Shown: piece after piece, positions 8,814 through 17,644 of the stretch
Layout of the letters: every line of letters begins with the position of its first letter
Position numbering within the stretch: position 1 is the first letter of the stretch
DNA from: Chryseobacterium ginsenosidimutans
Lineage (GTDB): Bacteria; Bacteroidota; Bacteroidia; Flavobacteriales; Weeksellaceae
DNA length: 64,000 nt
Reading direction: 5' to 3'
NCBI RefSeq assembly: GCF_024807225.1
Contig: NZ_JANUCO010000001.1
Coordinates: 4,588,001 to 4,652,000 of the forward strand
Made by a program: the position numbers and the translations under genes
The notes under the pieces: model-generated
What the model was told of the DNA's origin: nothing
Database searches by the model: none
The model's input: the letters and a program-made list of their open reading frames with translations, nothing else

Positions 8814-9800
8814 ATGTTTAAAACTATTTTATACAGTTTGTGTTTATTTATTGGATTTTCCATGAGTGCACAAAATCAAAAAGGTATCAATTTTCAAAAA
8901 ATTGATTTAGAAGCAGCAAAAAAAATTGCTCAGAAAGAAAACAAATTAATCTTCATTGATGTATTCACAACTTGGTGCGGACCCTGCAAACTGATGCAGA
9001 AAAATGTTTTCCCCGACGAAAAGCTTGGCGAAATGTTCAATAAAAACTTCGTAAGTCTTGCCATTGATGCAGAAAAAGAGGGAGTTGATTTGGCGAAAAA
9101 ATTCAAAATTTCTAATTTCCCTTCGTATTTATTTTTAGATAAAAACGGAGAATTGGTTCAGTATGATTTCGGGTATTATAATGTAGAGCAATTTTCAACC
9201 ATCGGAATGGCTGTTTTGGATAAAGCCTCTTCAAAAAGCATGAGCAAAGACATGACTAAAACGATGTCTCCACCCATCGATCAGGTAAAAGGAAAAATGG
9301 TAGGCGATAAAATTGCTGATTTTTCTGCTAAAGATCATTTAGGAAAAACCTTCACTTTATCAAAAGAAAAGGAGAAAATTGTTTTGGTATTCATTCGCGG
9401 ACAATGGTGTCCTTATTGTAACAAATATGTAGAAAGTCTGCAAAATATTGCACCTCAATTAAAGGCTAAAAACGCAAGATTGGTTATTATCTCTCCTGAA
9501 AAACCAGAATTTATTGAAAAAACTCTTGCTAAAACGAAAACAAACTACACTGTTTTATACGATGAAGGCTATAAAATTGCTGAGCTGTTTGATGTTCTTT
9601 ATACTCCAAATCAAAAAACACTGGATTTTTATAATTCCAGACTGAAAGACGATTTCACAACAGCAAGATCAGATAATTCCGGAAGACTTCCTGTTTCAGC
9701 GACATTTATCATCAACGAAAACAAGGAAATTTCTTGGAGACATTTTAATCCTGATTATAAAGAAAGAGCTTCATTAGAGGATATTTTAAAACAATTATAG
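8814..9800 (+). CDS. Secreted thioredoxin-peroxiredoxin fusion protein
   Basis: 328 residues with a signal peptide ending near MSAQN. Residues about 25-140 form a thioredoxin domain with TTWCGPCKLM (WCGPC near residue 53). A linker rich in Lys, Met and Ser leads to an AhpC/TSA-type domain from about residue 160, with GQWCPYCNKYV near residue 198. Each domain carries its own CxxC pair. The protein probably works in the periplasm, using one domain to reduce or partner the other in disulfide or peroxide handling. dsbD lies next downstream and could supply electrons; that link is inference. Confidence 0.85.
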   Translation: MFKTILYSLCLFIGFSMSAQNQKGINFQKIDLEAAKKIAQKENKLIFIDVFTTWCGPCKLMQKNVFPDEKLGEMFNKNFVSLAIDAEKEGVDLAKKFKISNFPSYLFLDKNGELVQYDFGYYNVEQFSTIGMAVLDKASSKSMSKDMTKTMSPPIDQVKGKMVGDKIADFSAKDHLGKTFTLSKEKEKIVLVFIRGQWCPYCNKYVESLQNIAPQLKAKNARLVIISPEKPEFIEKTLAKTKTNYTVLYDEGYKIAELFDVLYTPNQKTLDFYNSRLKDDFTTARSDNSGRLPVSATFIINENKEISWRHFNPDYKERASLEDILKQL

Positions 9801-10007
9801 TTAAATATTTTCGGATAATTTATTTCATCCATCGTGGCTTTCACAAAAAAGAGAGTTCTCAAATTTTTTAGGGATAAAAAATTGACTATTTTAGCATGGC
9901 AAAAAATTTTACGTCTGAGTGATGGTTAAAAAAACTTTTCAGACAAAGAAATTAGGAGCAAGGGATGAGAAAGCAAAAGATATTCTCAAAATTTTAATTA
10001 AAGTAAA

Positions 10008-12083
10008 ATGAAATTTAAAAACTGGTTTTTATTAATTCTGCTGTTTTTAGCAACAGGAATTAATGCACAAATCAAAAATCCTGTAAAATTTAAATTTACA
10101 ATCAACGAATTAGGAAACAACCAATACGAAGCAGTTTTGAATGCGACGATGGAAAGCGGTTGGCATATTTATTCTAAAGATATTCCTGAAGACACGGGAA
10201 TTCCGACTGAATATAAGGTTTCCGGTAAAAATATCGAGTTGATTGGGAAATTCACCGAAACAGGTAAAAAACACGAAGAATTTTCTGAAGCTTTCGGAGG
10301 AAAGATTATTTTTTATTCTAATTCGGCAGGTTTTAAGCAAAAATTTAAGTTAAAGGACGGAACAAAACCCGGAGATGTGATTGCTGAAATTACGTATCAG
10401 ACTTGTGACGACAGAGTTTGTTTGGCTCCGAATACTTTAGAATTTAATAAACAGGTTACTCCAAAAGGTGTGACGGAAGAAGTGACGACTGCAACAACAG
10501 AACCTGCAAAAGATTCTGTGAAAAATCCTGTAGCTGCCGAAACTGTTGTAGAAAATCCTGCAAAAGGAGAAACTACAGTTGCAGAAATCTCTAAACTTGA
10601 TCCGAAGAACTTGAAAATCGCATCAATTGATTTCCAAAAACCATTGACAGATTGCGGAACAGCAGCTATCAAAGACAGCGAAAGCTATTGGATGTATTTA
10701 TTCTTAGGGTTTATCGGAGGATTAATTGCGTTGTTGACACCATGCGTTTTCCCGATGATTCCTTTAACTGTTTCATTCTTTACAAAAGGAAGTGCAAATA
10801 AAGCAAAAGGCAGAAGAGATGCGATAATTTACGGATTTTTCATTCTTTTGATCTTTGTTTTATTAAGTGTTCCTTTTCATTTAATTGACGGGATTGCAGG
10901 AAATGTTTTCAATGAAATTTCTACCAGTATTTGGCTGAACATCGTATTTTTTATCATATTCATTTTCTTTGCGGGGAGTTTCTTTGGATATTACGACATT
11001 TCGTTACCCAATTCTATCGCAAACAAATCTTCAAAAGCAGAAGAAGCAGGTGGAATCATCGGTATTTTCTTCATGGCTTTGACTTTGGTGATTGTATCTT
11101 TCTCTTGTACAGGTCCTATTTTGGGAAGTTTACTGGGAGGATCATTATCAGGATCATCTCATATTCCTACGCTTTTAACGTTGGCTTTAACAGGTTTTGG
11201 TTTGGCATGGGCGATTATCTTCGGATTGTTGGCATTATTCCCACAAGCGTTGCAAAGTCTTCCAAAATCAGGAGGATGGATGAATACGGTGAAAGTGGTT
11301 CTAGGTTTTATAGAATTGGCTTTAGCGTTGAAATTCTTATCAAAAGCAGATTTAGTTTCTAAAACTTTCTTATTAAAAAGAGAACTTTTCATCGCGATCT
11401 GGGTTGTTATCGGAATCGGTTTAGCTTTATATTTACTCGGAATCATAAGATTTCCGCATGATGATAAAAAACCAAAAATCTCTATCACAAGAAAAGTGTT
11501 GGGCGTATTGGGAATTGGTTTTGTAGTCTATATGATTCAGGGATTAATTCCATCAGAACGTCCGAAACTACAATTATTAAGCGGAATTTTACCTCCGTTG
11601 AATGTAAGTTATTTCCATGACGAAAAAGACGGAATCCTGGGAATGCATCCGGAGCACGATTTCTTTAAAGCCATTGAATTAGCCAAAAAAGAAGACAAGC
11701 CGATCTTAATTGACTTTACAGGTTACGGTTGTGAAAACTGTAGAAAAATGGAAGAATTCGTTTGGAGCCAACCGGATATTTTACCGATCCTTCAAAACGA
11801 TGTTGTATTGGCTTCATTGTATGTTGATGACAAGGAAGAACTTCCTGAAGATCAGCAAACCAAGATCGATCTTGGCGACGGACAGGTGAAAAAAGTAAAA
11901 ACAATCGGTGACAGATGGAGCTTATTCCAACAGGTGAATTTTAATAATAATTCTCAACCGCATTATGTGTTGATAACTCCGGACGGAAAAGTAATCAACG
12001 CTCCTGTTTCAGGATATATGGCAAAAGAGGATTTCAAAAAATTCCTTGAATGTGGAGTGAATTTCTACAAACAGAATAAATAA
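10008..12083 (+). CDS. dsbD: Protein-disulfide reductase DsbD
   Basis: 691 residues. A signal peptide is followed by a periplasmic alpha domain with the redox pair in CDDRVCLAP near residues 135-145. A multi-helix membrane core from about residue 225 to 510 carries its Cys pair in TPCVFPMIPLTVSFF and VSFSCTGPILGSLLGG. A C-terminal thioredoxin domain has YGCENCRKME near residue 574. This is the complete DsbD relay that carries electrons from cytoplasmic thioredoxin to periplasmic substrates. A linker rich in Thr, Val and Ala joins alpha domain and core. The thioredoxin-peroxiredoxin fusion upstream is a plausible client. Confidence 0.93.
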   Translation: MKFKNWFLLILLFLATGINAQIKNPVKFKFTINELGNNQYEAVLNATMESGWHIYSKDIPEDTGIPTEYKVSGKNIELIGKFTETGKKHEEFSEAFGGKIIFYSNSAGFKQKFKLKDGTKPGDVIAEITYQTCDDRVCLAPNTLEFNKQVTPKGVTEEVTTATTEPAKDSVKNPVAAETVVENPAKGETTVAEISKLDPKNLKIASIDFQKPLTDCGTAAIKDSESYWMYLFLGFIGGLIALLTPCVFPMIPLTVSFFTKGSANKAKGRRDAIIYGFFILLIFVLLSVPFHLIDGIAGNVFNEISTSIWLNIVFFIIFIFFAGSFFGYYDISLPNSIANKSSKAEEAGGIIGIFFMALTLVIVSFSCTGPILGSLLGGSLSGSSHIPTLLTLALTGFGLAWAIIFGLLALFPQALQSLPKSGGWMNTVKVVLGFIELALALKFLSKADLVSKTFLLKRELFIAIWVVIGIGLALYLLGIIRFPHDDKKPKISITRKVLGVLGIGFVVYMIQGLIPSERPKLQLLSGILPPLNVSYFHDEKDGILGMHPEHDFFKAIELAKKEDKPILIDFTGYGCENCRKMEEFVWSQPDILPILQNDVVLASLYVDDKEELPEDQQTKIDLGDGQVKKVKTIGDRWSLFQQVNFNNNSQPHYVLITPDGKVINAPVSGYMAKEDFKKFLECGVNFYKQNK

Positions 12084-12105
12084 TTTTTTATTTAAAAATA
12101 AATCT

Positions 12106-12137
12106 AGCCTTATCAATTTAATTGGTAAGGCTTTTTT
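12106..12137 (+). terminator. Terminator of dsbD
   Basis: Stem AGCCTTATCAATT paired with AATTGGTAAGGCT, one mismatch, directly followed by six T. Confidence 0.85.
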
Positions 12138-12298
12138 ATTGCATTGATTTTAACAGTATTTAAGGAAGATTATTTAATTAAATTACAAAATTAATATCAT
12201 TTTTAAATTTTAGGTACAGACTTTGTATTGATTCAGCAAAATAGATCGTGAATTTTCACATTTTATTAAGTACCGTTTAACATCAAAAAATAATTATT

Positions 12299-12826
12299 AT
12301 GGCTGAAGTAATTGCACAAGAAAAGCAAGGAGGAAGCAAGCAAAGAAAAAAACCTATCCGAGTTGATATGACTCCAATGGTAGATTTGGGATTTTTATTA
12401 ATCACATTCTTTATGTTTACCACAAATTTTACAAAACCCAATGTGATGGATTTGGGATTGCCTGCAAAGGATCCAAATCCTCACCCAATAGATATTCCTT
12501 ACATTGATAACTTAAATCAGGTAACTTTTATCCTTGGAAAAGACAACCGTGTTTTCTATCATCAAAGTAATAAGGAAGAATTAAATAAAAACAATTTAAA
12601 GGAAACCAATTTTAGTGGAATTAATGTTTCTAAAATTATTTCTGAGGCTTACAATAAAGCTCCGAAAAAAGAAAATTTCACCATTATTATTGAACCGACA
12701 GACGATGCAAACTATAAAAATTTCGTAGATGTTCTGGACAATGTTGCTATTTCCAAAAAAGAACGATACGGAGTTACCGACATAAAACCTTGGGAAAAGA
12801 AAGTTTACGAAGAATTAACCAAATAA
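12299..12826 (+). CDS. ExbD/TolR-family biopolymer transport protein
   Basis: 175 residues. A short basic N-terminus leads to VDMTPMVDLGFLLITFFMFTT, the single membrane helix of ExbD/TolR with the conserved proton-relay Asp in PMVD. The periplasmic part follows. ExbD works with ExbB and TonB to energise outer-membrane receptors. Here it stands alone between two terminators, with no exbB or tonB nearby, so its partner must be encoded elsewhere. Confidence 0.9.
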   Translation: MAEVIAQEKQGGSKQRKKPIRVDMTPMVDLGFLLITFFMFTTNFTKPNVMDLGLPAKDPNPHPIDIPYIDNLNQVTFILGKDNRVFYHQSNKEELNKNNLKETNFSGINVSKIISEAYNKAPKKENFTIIIEPTDDANYKNFVDVLDNVAISKKERYGVTDIKPWEKKVYEELTK

Positions 12827-12831
12827 GATCA

Positions 12832-12859
12832 AAGGGCATTTTCAAAATGCTCTTTTTTT
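12832..12859 (+). terminator. Terminator of the exbD-like gene
   Basis: Stem GGGCATTTT / AAAATGCTC around a two-to-four-base loop, then seven T. Confidence 0.8.
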
Positions 12860-12862
12860 ATT

Positions 12863-12870
12863 TACTTTTG
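12863..12870 (+). promoter_or_regulatory. Promoter -7 element (TACTTTTG)
   Basis: TAnnTTTG match 19 bases before the lipoprotein ATG at 12890 and just after the preceding terminator. Confidence 0.5.
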
Positions 12871-12889
12871 AGTATAATTTTATTCGTTA

Positions 12890-13399
12890 ATGAAAAATTT
12901 TTTAACCGCTTTAGCCATTACCGCTTTGCTTGTTTCTTGTTCTAAAAAAGAAGCAGCTCCTACGTCAAACAAAGTAGACAGCACAAAAATTGTTGATTCC
13001 ATCAATGCTGCAAGAACTAAAATAAACGACAGCATCAAATCTAAAAATCATTTTAAAGATTTTAGCGGAACTCATAAATTCACCCATAACTCAATAAAAG
13101 GATCTGGATCTGTAGATTTCAAAAAAATTGACGGAGAAAGAGATCATTATGATGTTTCAGGAAACATTAAGTCAGGGAAAAATTCTTTAAAAATAAAAGG
13201 ATTTATGGCGGTTGTTTCAGACAAACACATGAATTTTACAGGAGAAATTACCCAAAGTATTTCGGGAAACGATAACGGAAAACCTTATATGAGAAAAGGC
13301 ACAAAAACCTTCATGTCTAAAGACGGCGGCAAAACGTACCGACTTCAGGATATGGTAAATGGTTCGGGATTTGTTGAGTATATTGATATCCATTATTAA
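12890..13399 (+). CDS. Hypothetical lipoprotein
   Basis: 169 residues. A signal peptide with lipobox LLVSC (Cys near 17) precedes a Ser/Lys/Asp-rich spacer and a beta-rich domain with the regular strands KGSGSVDFKKIDGERDHYDV and HMNFTGEITQSI. The domain looks like a small lipocalin- or barrel-like fold, but I recognise no family. It is followed after ten bases by the alpha/beta hydrolase gene and may be co-transcribed with it. Confidence 0.7.
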   Translation: MKNFLTALAITALLVSCSKKEAAPTSNKVDSTKIVDSINAARTKINDSIKSKNHFKDFSGTHKFTHNSIKGSGSVDFKKIDGERDHYDVSGNIKSGKNSLKIKGFMAVVSDKHMNFTGEITQSISGNDNGKPYMRKGTKTFMSKDGGKTYRLQDMVNGSGFVEYIDIHY

Positions 13400-13409
13400 T
13401 TAAAAAATT

Positions 13410-14193
13410 ATGCTAAACTTCGAGAGAAAAGGAAACGGAAAAGAAACGTTGGTTTCTGCTTCATGGCTTTATGGAAAACCTTTCCATCTGGAGCGATATG
13501 GAACCTCATCTTTCCGAAAATTTTTCATTGTTAAAAATAGATCTTCCCGGTCACGGAAAGTCGGAAATCATCGCGGAAGTTCAGACCATGGAATTGGTAG
13601 CAGAAGAAGTGAAAAAAGTGTTGGATCATCTAAAATTAGAAAAAATTCACTTGTTGGGACATTCGATGGGAGGGTATATTTCTTTAGGTTTTGCCGAAAA
13701 ACATCCTGAATATCTGAAAAGTTTAACCTTATTTTTCTCCACCTATTTTCCCGATGATGCCGAAAAAAAAGCACAGCGTATAAAAAGCTACAGGATTATA
13801 AAAGATTCCTTCGCACATTACGCAAGAGCTGGAATTCCGAATCTTTTTAATCCAAACGAAAGAGATGTTCTGGAAGGAAAAATAGAAAAAGCACTGCAAG
13901 TTGCCCTTTCTACAAACAATTTAGGAGCTTTAGCTTCTGTAAAAGGCATGGTGGAAAGAACCGATAAAAAGCACGTTCTTGAGAACCTTGAAATAAAAGT
14001 TCTGGTTATTGCCGGAAAACATGACAACGCTGTGAAAACAGAATTACTCATCAAAGATCTTCCCGACAGAACCAATATCAAATCTTACATTCTCGATTGC
14101 GGACACAACGGACATTGGGAAAAACCGAGTATCTGCGCAGAAATCATCAACACAGAACTTCTTCATCATTTACCGAAAAATTTAGTTTTTTAA
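13410..14193 (+). CDS. Alpha/beta-fold hydrolase, interrupted by a +1 frameshift
   Basis: As written, the frame opened at 13410 diverges after GKETLV, where an extra T at 13453-13455 (TTGGTTTCTG for TTGGTTCTG) shifts it. Removing it restores VLLHGFMENLSIW, the oxyanion-hole HG motif, in one protein of about 260 residues. The nucleophile elbow is LLGHSMGGYI (GHSMG), the acid lies in VIAGKHDNAV, and the His is in CGHNGHWEKP. It is a serine hydrolase of the esterase/MhpC type with unknown substrate. A start at the internal ATG at 13471 would lack the oxyanion strand, so I prefer 13410. Confidence 0.85.
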
Positions 14194-14197
14194 TTGT

Positions 14198-15025
14198 ATG
14201 AAGACAGCAATTCTCTCCATCTTATTACTTGCCATTTTCAGTTGTAAAAAAGAAAATACAGCTTCAAAGATTAGTCAAAAAGACTCCACGAAAGCTGTTT
14301 CTGAAATCATTAAAAAAGATTCTACAAAGATTTCTCAACAAAATAAAGAGGAAATATTCAATTTCTCGACCGAGCTTTGTGATAATAAAGGACATTTTGA
14401 TTCCAATAAATATTCGAAGGAAGAAATTGAGGGCACTTATAAACTTTGGTTTCAAATGAGTGGCTTATTGCTGAGTACGCCTTCTGTTTTTAATTTAAAT
14501 AGTTTACAAAAAGTACGAGCCGAAAAAGAAGAAATCTTAGCTCAGCTTGATAAAGATTTTGCCCTTCAAAAAAAGGAATTGGAGAATTTAACCGTGGTAA
14601 AAGATCCTTATTGGGAAGATATAAAAGCTCAAAAATTACAGGAACTTATTGAAGCATATGAATTTAGTAAGACTGAAATTCTGGCTTTTTCAGATCCATC
14701 CATTCTGGTTAATCATAAACTGTCTAAAAATTGCGAAAATTTCGCAAAAGCTTTAAACTCAGACGAAACTCAAATGATTGAAGAATGGAGAAAGCTTCGT
14801 GAAGAAATGAGCAAAAGAAACGGGGATCCGAAAAGAATTATGAACGAATTTGAAGAACGTTCTCATTCACCAAACAAAAAAGATTACGCTACTATCGATT
14901 TAATTACTTTCGGTTGGGGAAACTGTGCCAATGAAGGCATTAAACAAACCCTGCATGACGAAAAAATGTACAAAAAATTCAATGCTCTGTTCATAAAAAT
15001 AGATTCTGAATGTGACGAGCCTTAA
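14198..15025 (+). CDS. Hypothetical lipoprotein
   Basis: 275 residues. The signal peptide ends in lipobox AIFSC (Cys near 16). The rest is hydrophilic and mostly helical, with two Ser/Lys/Asp-rich repeats (KDSTKAVSEIIKKDSTK) straight after the lipid anchor and Cys residues near the middle and end (FGWGNCANEG, SECDEP) that could form disulfides. No family recognised. It starts four bases after the hydrolase stop. Confidence 0.65.
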   Translation: MKTAILSILLLAIFSCKKENTASKISQKDSTKAVSEIIKKDSTKISQQNKEEIFNFSTELCDNKGHFDSNKYSKEEIEGTYKLWFQMSGLLLSTPSVFNLNSLQKVRAEKEEILAQLDKDFALQKKELENLTVVKDPYWEDIKAQKLQELIEAYEFSKTEILAFSDPSILVNHKLSKNCENFAKALNSDETQMIEEWRKLREEMSKRNGDPKRIMNEFEERSHSPNKKDYATIDLITFGWGNCANEGIKQTLHDEKMYKKFNALFIKIDSECDEP

Positions 15026-15071
15026 TTGCTTTATAAAAATTCTCGTATCTTAGTAAAGACTAAAATTATCA

Positions 15072-15863
15072 ATGGGGCTATTCTCTTTTAACAAAAAGAA
15101 ACCGATCATCGGCTTGACACTTTCGGGCGGAGGAATGCGCGGAATCGCTCACATTGCGGTTTTGAAAGCTTTGGAAGAATACAATCTGAAACCTGATATT
15201 ATTTCGGGAACCAGCGCTGGATCAATCGTTGGAGCATTTTATTCTTTCGGAAAATCTCCCGACGAAATGATGGAAATCGTAAAGCACACCACCTTTTTTT
15301 CAAGATCATATTTAAAACTTTCCAAAAACGGGATTTTTAGTTCAAAGTTTATTTTAAAATTACTTACCGATTATTTTCCTGAAGACGACTTTAAAATATT
15401 AAAAATTCCTGTATATGTCGCTGCCACAGAAATGACCCACGGAATTGTTGATTTCTTTTCTGAAGGTGAGCTTTTCAGACCGTTATTAGCTTCTTCAAGC
15501 GTTCCTTTTATTCTTCCGCCGGTAAAAATGGGTGAGAAAATTTATGTGGATGGCGGAGTGTTGGATAATTTACCGATCGAACCGATTGCTGATAAATGTG
15601 ATTTTCTAATTGCTTCGCACGTCAACTCCATCAGTTATGACAGTCTGGAAAAGATGAGCTTAATGAAAGAATTTGACAGGATTTTACATTTAGCCATCGC
15701 AAAATCGGTGTATTCTAAAGCAAAATCTTGCGACATATTTCTGGATCCTCCGAAAATGACGAAATTCAGTTTATTTAATAAAAAATCTCTGGATATTATG
15801 TTTCAGGAAGTGTACGAATATACTTGTAAAGAACTGGAAGAAAAGGGATATTTTAAAGTTTGA
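15072..15863 (+). CDS. Patatin-like phospholipase
   Basis: 263 residues with all patatin landmarks: the oxyanion loop LSGGGMRGIAH (residues 18-27), the nucleophile in GTSAGS (Ser48) and the catalytic Asp in DGGVLDNLPIEP near residue 160. It would hydrolyse acyl esters of phospholipids or related lipids. There is no signal peptide, so it probably acts in the cytoplasm or at the inner membrane. The stop codon lies inside a tandem repeat that runs into the spacer. Confidence 0.9.
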   Translation: MGLFSFNKKKPIIGLTLSGGGMRGIAHIAVLKALEEYNLKPDIISGTSAGSIVGAFYSFGKSPDEMMEIVKHTTFFSRSYLKLSKNGIFSSKFILKLLTDYFPEDDFKILKIPVYVAATEMTHGIVDFFSEGELFRPLLASSSVPFILPPVKMGEKIYVDGGVLDNLPIEPIADKCDFLIASHVNSISYDSLEKMSLMKEFDRILHLAIAKSVYSKAKSCDIFLDPPKMTKFSLFNKKSLDIMFQEVYEYTCKELEEKGYFKV

Positions 15864-15906
15864 GTGTTTGAGTGTTTGAGTGTTTGAGTGTTTGAGTGTT
15901 TGAGTG
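15859..15906. repeat. Tandem repeat, six copies of TTTGAGTG
   Basis: Six perfect copies of an eight-base unit. The first contains the TGA stop of the patatin gene, so changes in copy number in the spacer would leave the protein unaltered. Such perfect short repeats are prone to slippage. Confidence 0.9.
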
Positions 15907-15925
15907 TTCAAAATTAAATATAAAG

Positions 15926-16023
15926 TTTGTCATTTTGTAGGAATCTCTGCAAAGATATTTTCCTGCAATTTATCAATAACGCTTAGATTCCACGCTACAC
16001 TTCGTTTCGCTCTGAATGACAAA
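15926..16023. repeat. Degenerate palindromic intergenic element
   Basis: About 98 bases between two convergent genes, bounded by the inverted ends TTTGTCATT and AATGACAAA, with a second inverted pair GGAATCT / AGATTCC inside. The layout resembles the small non-coding palindromic repeats common in spacers of Flavobacteriia. Only one copy lies in this window. Confidence 0.55.
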
Positions 16024-16084
16024 AATGGTGTAAATTTCTAACCCAGACTTTATACTTTACAAATAATTTGATCATCTCATCAAA

Positions 16085-17095
16085 TTACAAACTCTCCTCT
16101 CCTTCTATTCTTTTTTTGAAGGTTTCAATTGTTTCGGGCAAAGATTCATTAGATTTTCCACCGGCTGCATTAATGTGTCCTCCTCCACTGAAATATTTTC
16201 TTGAGAATTGGTTAACATCCATATCATCTTTACTTCTGAAAGAAATTTTAATGAAATCTTCATATAAATCTTCCATGAAAAATGCCGCCATTTTTACACC
16301 TAAAATACTTAGTCCGTAATTTACAAAACCTTCTGTATCTCCTTTCTGGAAGCCATATTCTTTAAGTTCGTTTCTCGTAAGATACAACATGGCTACTTTT
16401 CCGTCTTTTACCACCTCGATTCTTCCTAAAATCAAAGCCAGCAAATGAAGACGGGAAACCGTATTCGTGTCCCAAGTATTTGAAGTGATCATGGCAGGAT
16501 CTGCTCCATTTTCAATTAAATGAGCAATAATTCTATGCGTGGTCGCACTTGTAGAACGGAAACGGAAACCTCCTGTATCCGTCATGATTCCCGTGTAAAG
16601 ACATTCTGCAATATCTCTGTTTACCAACTTTTCGTCGCCCATCGCTTCGATGAAATGATAAATCATCTGACATGTTGCAGGAATGATCGTATCAGAATAC
16701 ACATAATCAAACGGTTCCGGCTGTTGATGATGATCGATAAGGATTTTTTTTCCTCTGGCTTTCGTCAACCAGTCTCCCAACAAACCGATTCTTGACGGAG
16801 AATTAAAATCAAGACAGAAAATAACATCCGCTTCATTGATGAGATCAAAAGCAACTTTTCTTTTGTATTCTGCAATCAATGCTTTTTTTGCTTCAGGCAT
16901 CCATTTCAGAAACTTCGGGAAATCGTTGGGTACAATTACCTCAGCAAAGATTCCTTTTGCCTTTAAATAATGCTTCAAACCAAGACTCGAACCAATAGCA
17001 TCACCATCCGGATTATAGTGTGTAAGAATTACAATTTTATTTTCCGGGGTAAGTAAAGTCTTGATTTCTGAAAGTTCTGCTTGTGTAAACATCAT
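16085..17095 (-). CDS. nrnA: DHH-family oligoribonuclease / pAp phosphatase
   Basis: 336 residues. The DHH phosphoesterase motifs are present in order: HYNPDGDAIGSSLGL, DFNSP, LIDHHQQP (the DHH motif) and TDTGGFRF. The C-terminal DHHA1 domain ends in GGGHINAAGG. NrnA degrades 2-5-mer RNA left by RNases and removes the 3' phosphate from pAp. The start has two adjacent ATGs; the first is used here. Confidence 0.93.
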   Translation of the reverse strand: MMFTQAELSEIKTLLTPENKIVILTHYNPDGDAIGSSLGLKHYLKAKGIFAEVIVPNDFPKFLKWMPEAKKALIAEYKRKVAFDLINEADVIFCLDFNSPSRIGLLGDWLTKARGKKILIDHHQQPEPFDYVYSDTIIPATCQMIYHFIEAMGDEKLVNRDIAECLYTGIMTDTGGFRFRSTSATTHRIIAHLIENGADPAMITSNTWDTNTVSRLHLLALILGRIEVVKDGKVAMLYLTRNELKEYGFQKGDTEGFVNYGLSILGVKMAAFFMEDLYEDFIKISFRSKDDMDVNQFSRKYFSGGGHINAAGGKSNESLPETIETFKKRIEGEESL

Positions 17096-17127
17096 TATGT
17101 TTATTTTTTTCTTTAATTTTGGGTCTC

Positions 17128-17135
17128 CAAAGATA
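17128..17135 (-). promoter_or_regulatory. Promoter -7 element for nrnA
   Basis: TATCTTTG on the minus strand, 33 bases before the nrnA start. Confidence 0.6.
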
Positions 17136-17256
17136 GAGCTTTTAAATAAATCATTAATATTATTTTTGATGACAGAGAAATTCGTTTAGCAATCGGGTTT
17201 TATGAATCGGTTATAAATAACGAAAGCAAAAAATATTAAAAAAAGATCTGTAATAT

Positions 17257-17286
17257 TTGTATCTTATAAAAAAATCTATATCTTTG
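17257..17286 (+). promoter_or_regulatory. rpmH promoter (TTG-19-TATCTTTG)
   Basis: TTG at 17257-17259, a 19-base spacer and TATCTTTG at 17279-17286 fit the full Bacteroidota housekeeping promoter. It lies 46 bases before the rpmH ATG. Confidence 0.75.
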
Positions 17287-17331
17287 CAACCTGAAAAATA
17301 TAATAGATAATTACGCTTTAAACATATAGTA

Positions 17332-17490
17332 ATGAGTAAAAGAACATTCCAGCCATCAGAAAGAAAAAGAAGAAACAAACACGGTTTCAGAGAAAGAATG
17401 TCTACGCCAAATGGAAGAAGAGTTTTGGCTGCGAGAAGAGCTAAAGGCAGAAAGAGTTTAACTGTAAGTGCTGCGCGCGCTAAGAGATAA
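17332..17490 (+). CDS. rpmH: 50S ribosomal protein L34
   Basis: 52 residues, normal for L34. It begins MSKRTFQPSERKRRNKHGF and continues GRRVLAARRAKGRKSLTVS, which is diagnostic for this small, very basic protein of the large ribosomal subunit. It has its own promoter and terminator. Confidence 0.97.
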   Translation: MSKRTFQPSERKRRNKHGFRERMSTPNGRRVLAARRAKGRKSLTVSAARAKR

Positions 17491-17514
17491 TCTTTTTATT
17501 ATCATATACAAATC

Positions 17515-17546
17515 ATGCTTGGAAAGTAGTTTTTCAAGCATTTTTT
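17515..17546 (+). terminator. Terminator of rpmH
   Basis: Stem ATGCTTG with AAA extension paired to TTT and CAAGCAT, followed by six T. Confidence 0.85.
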
Positions 17547-17644
17547 GTTGTTAAAATTTACTAAAATTTACCTTCCTTAAAGTTCTTTTTACTATTTTTA
17601 AAAGTTGAAAATATTTTTTAGAAATAGTACTTTAAAATTGAATT

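Noticed and set aside
13471..14193. An alpha/beta hydrolase starting at the ATG at 13471
   Set aside because: It would lack the HG oxyanion motif, which is recovered by the corrected frame from 13410.
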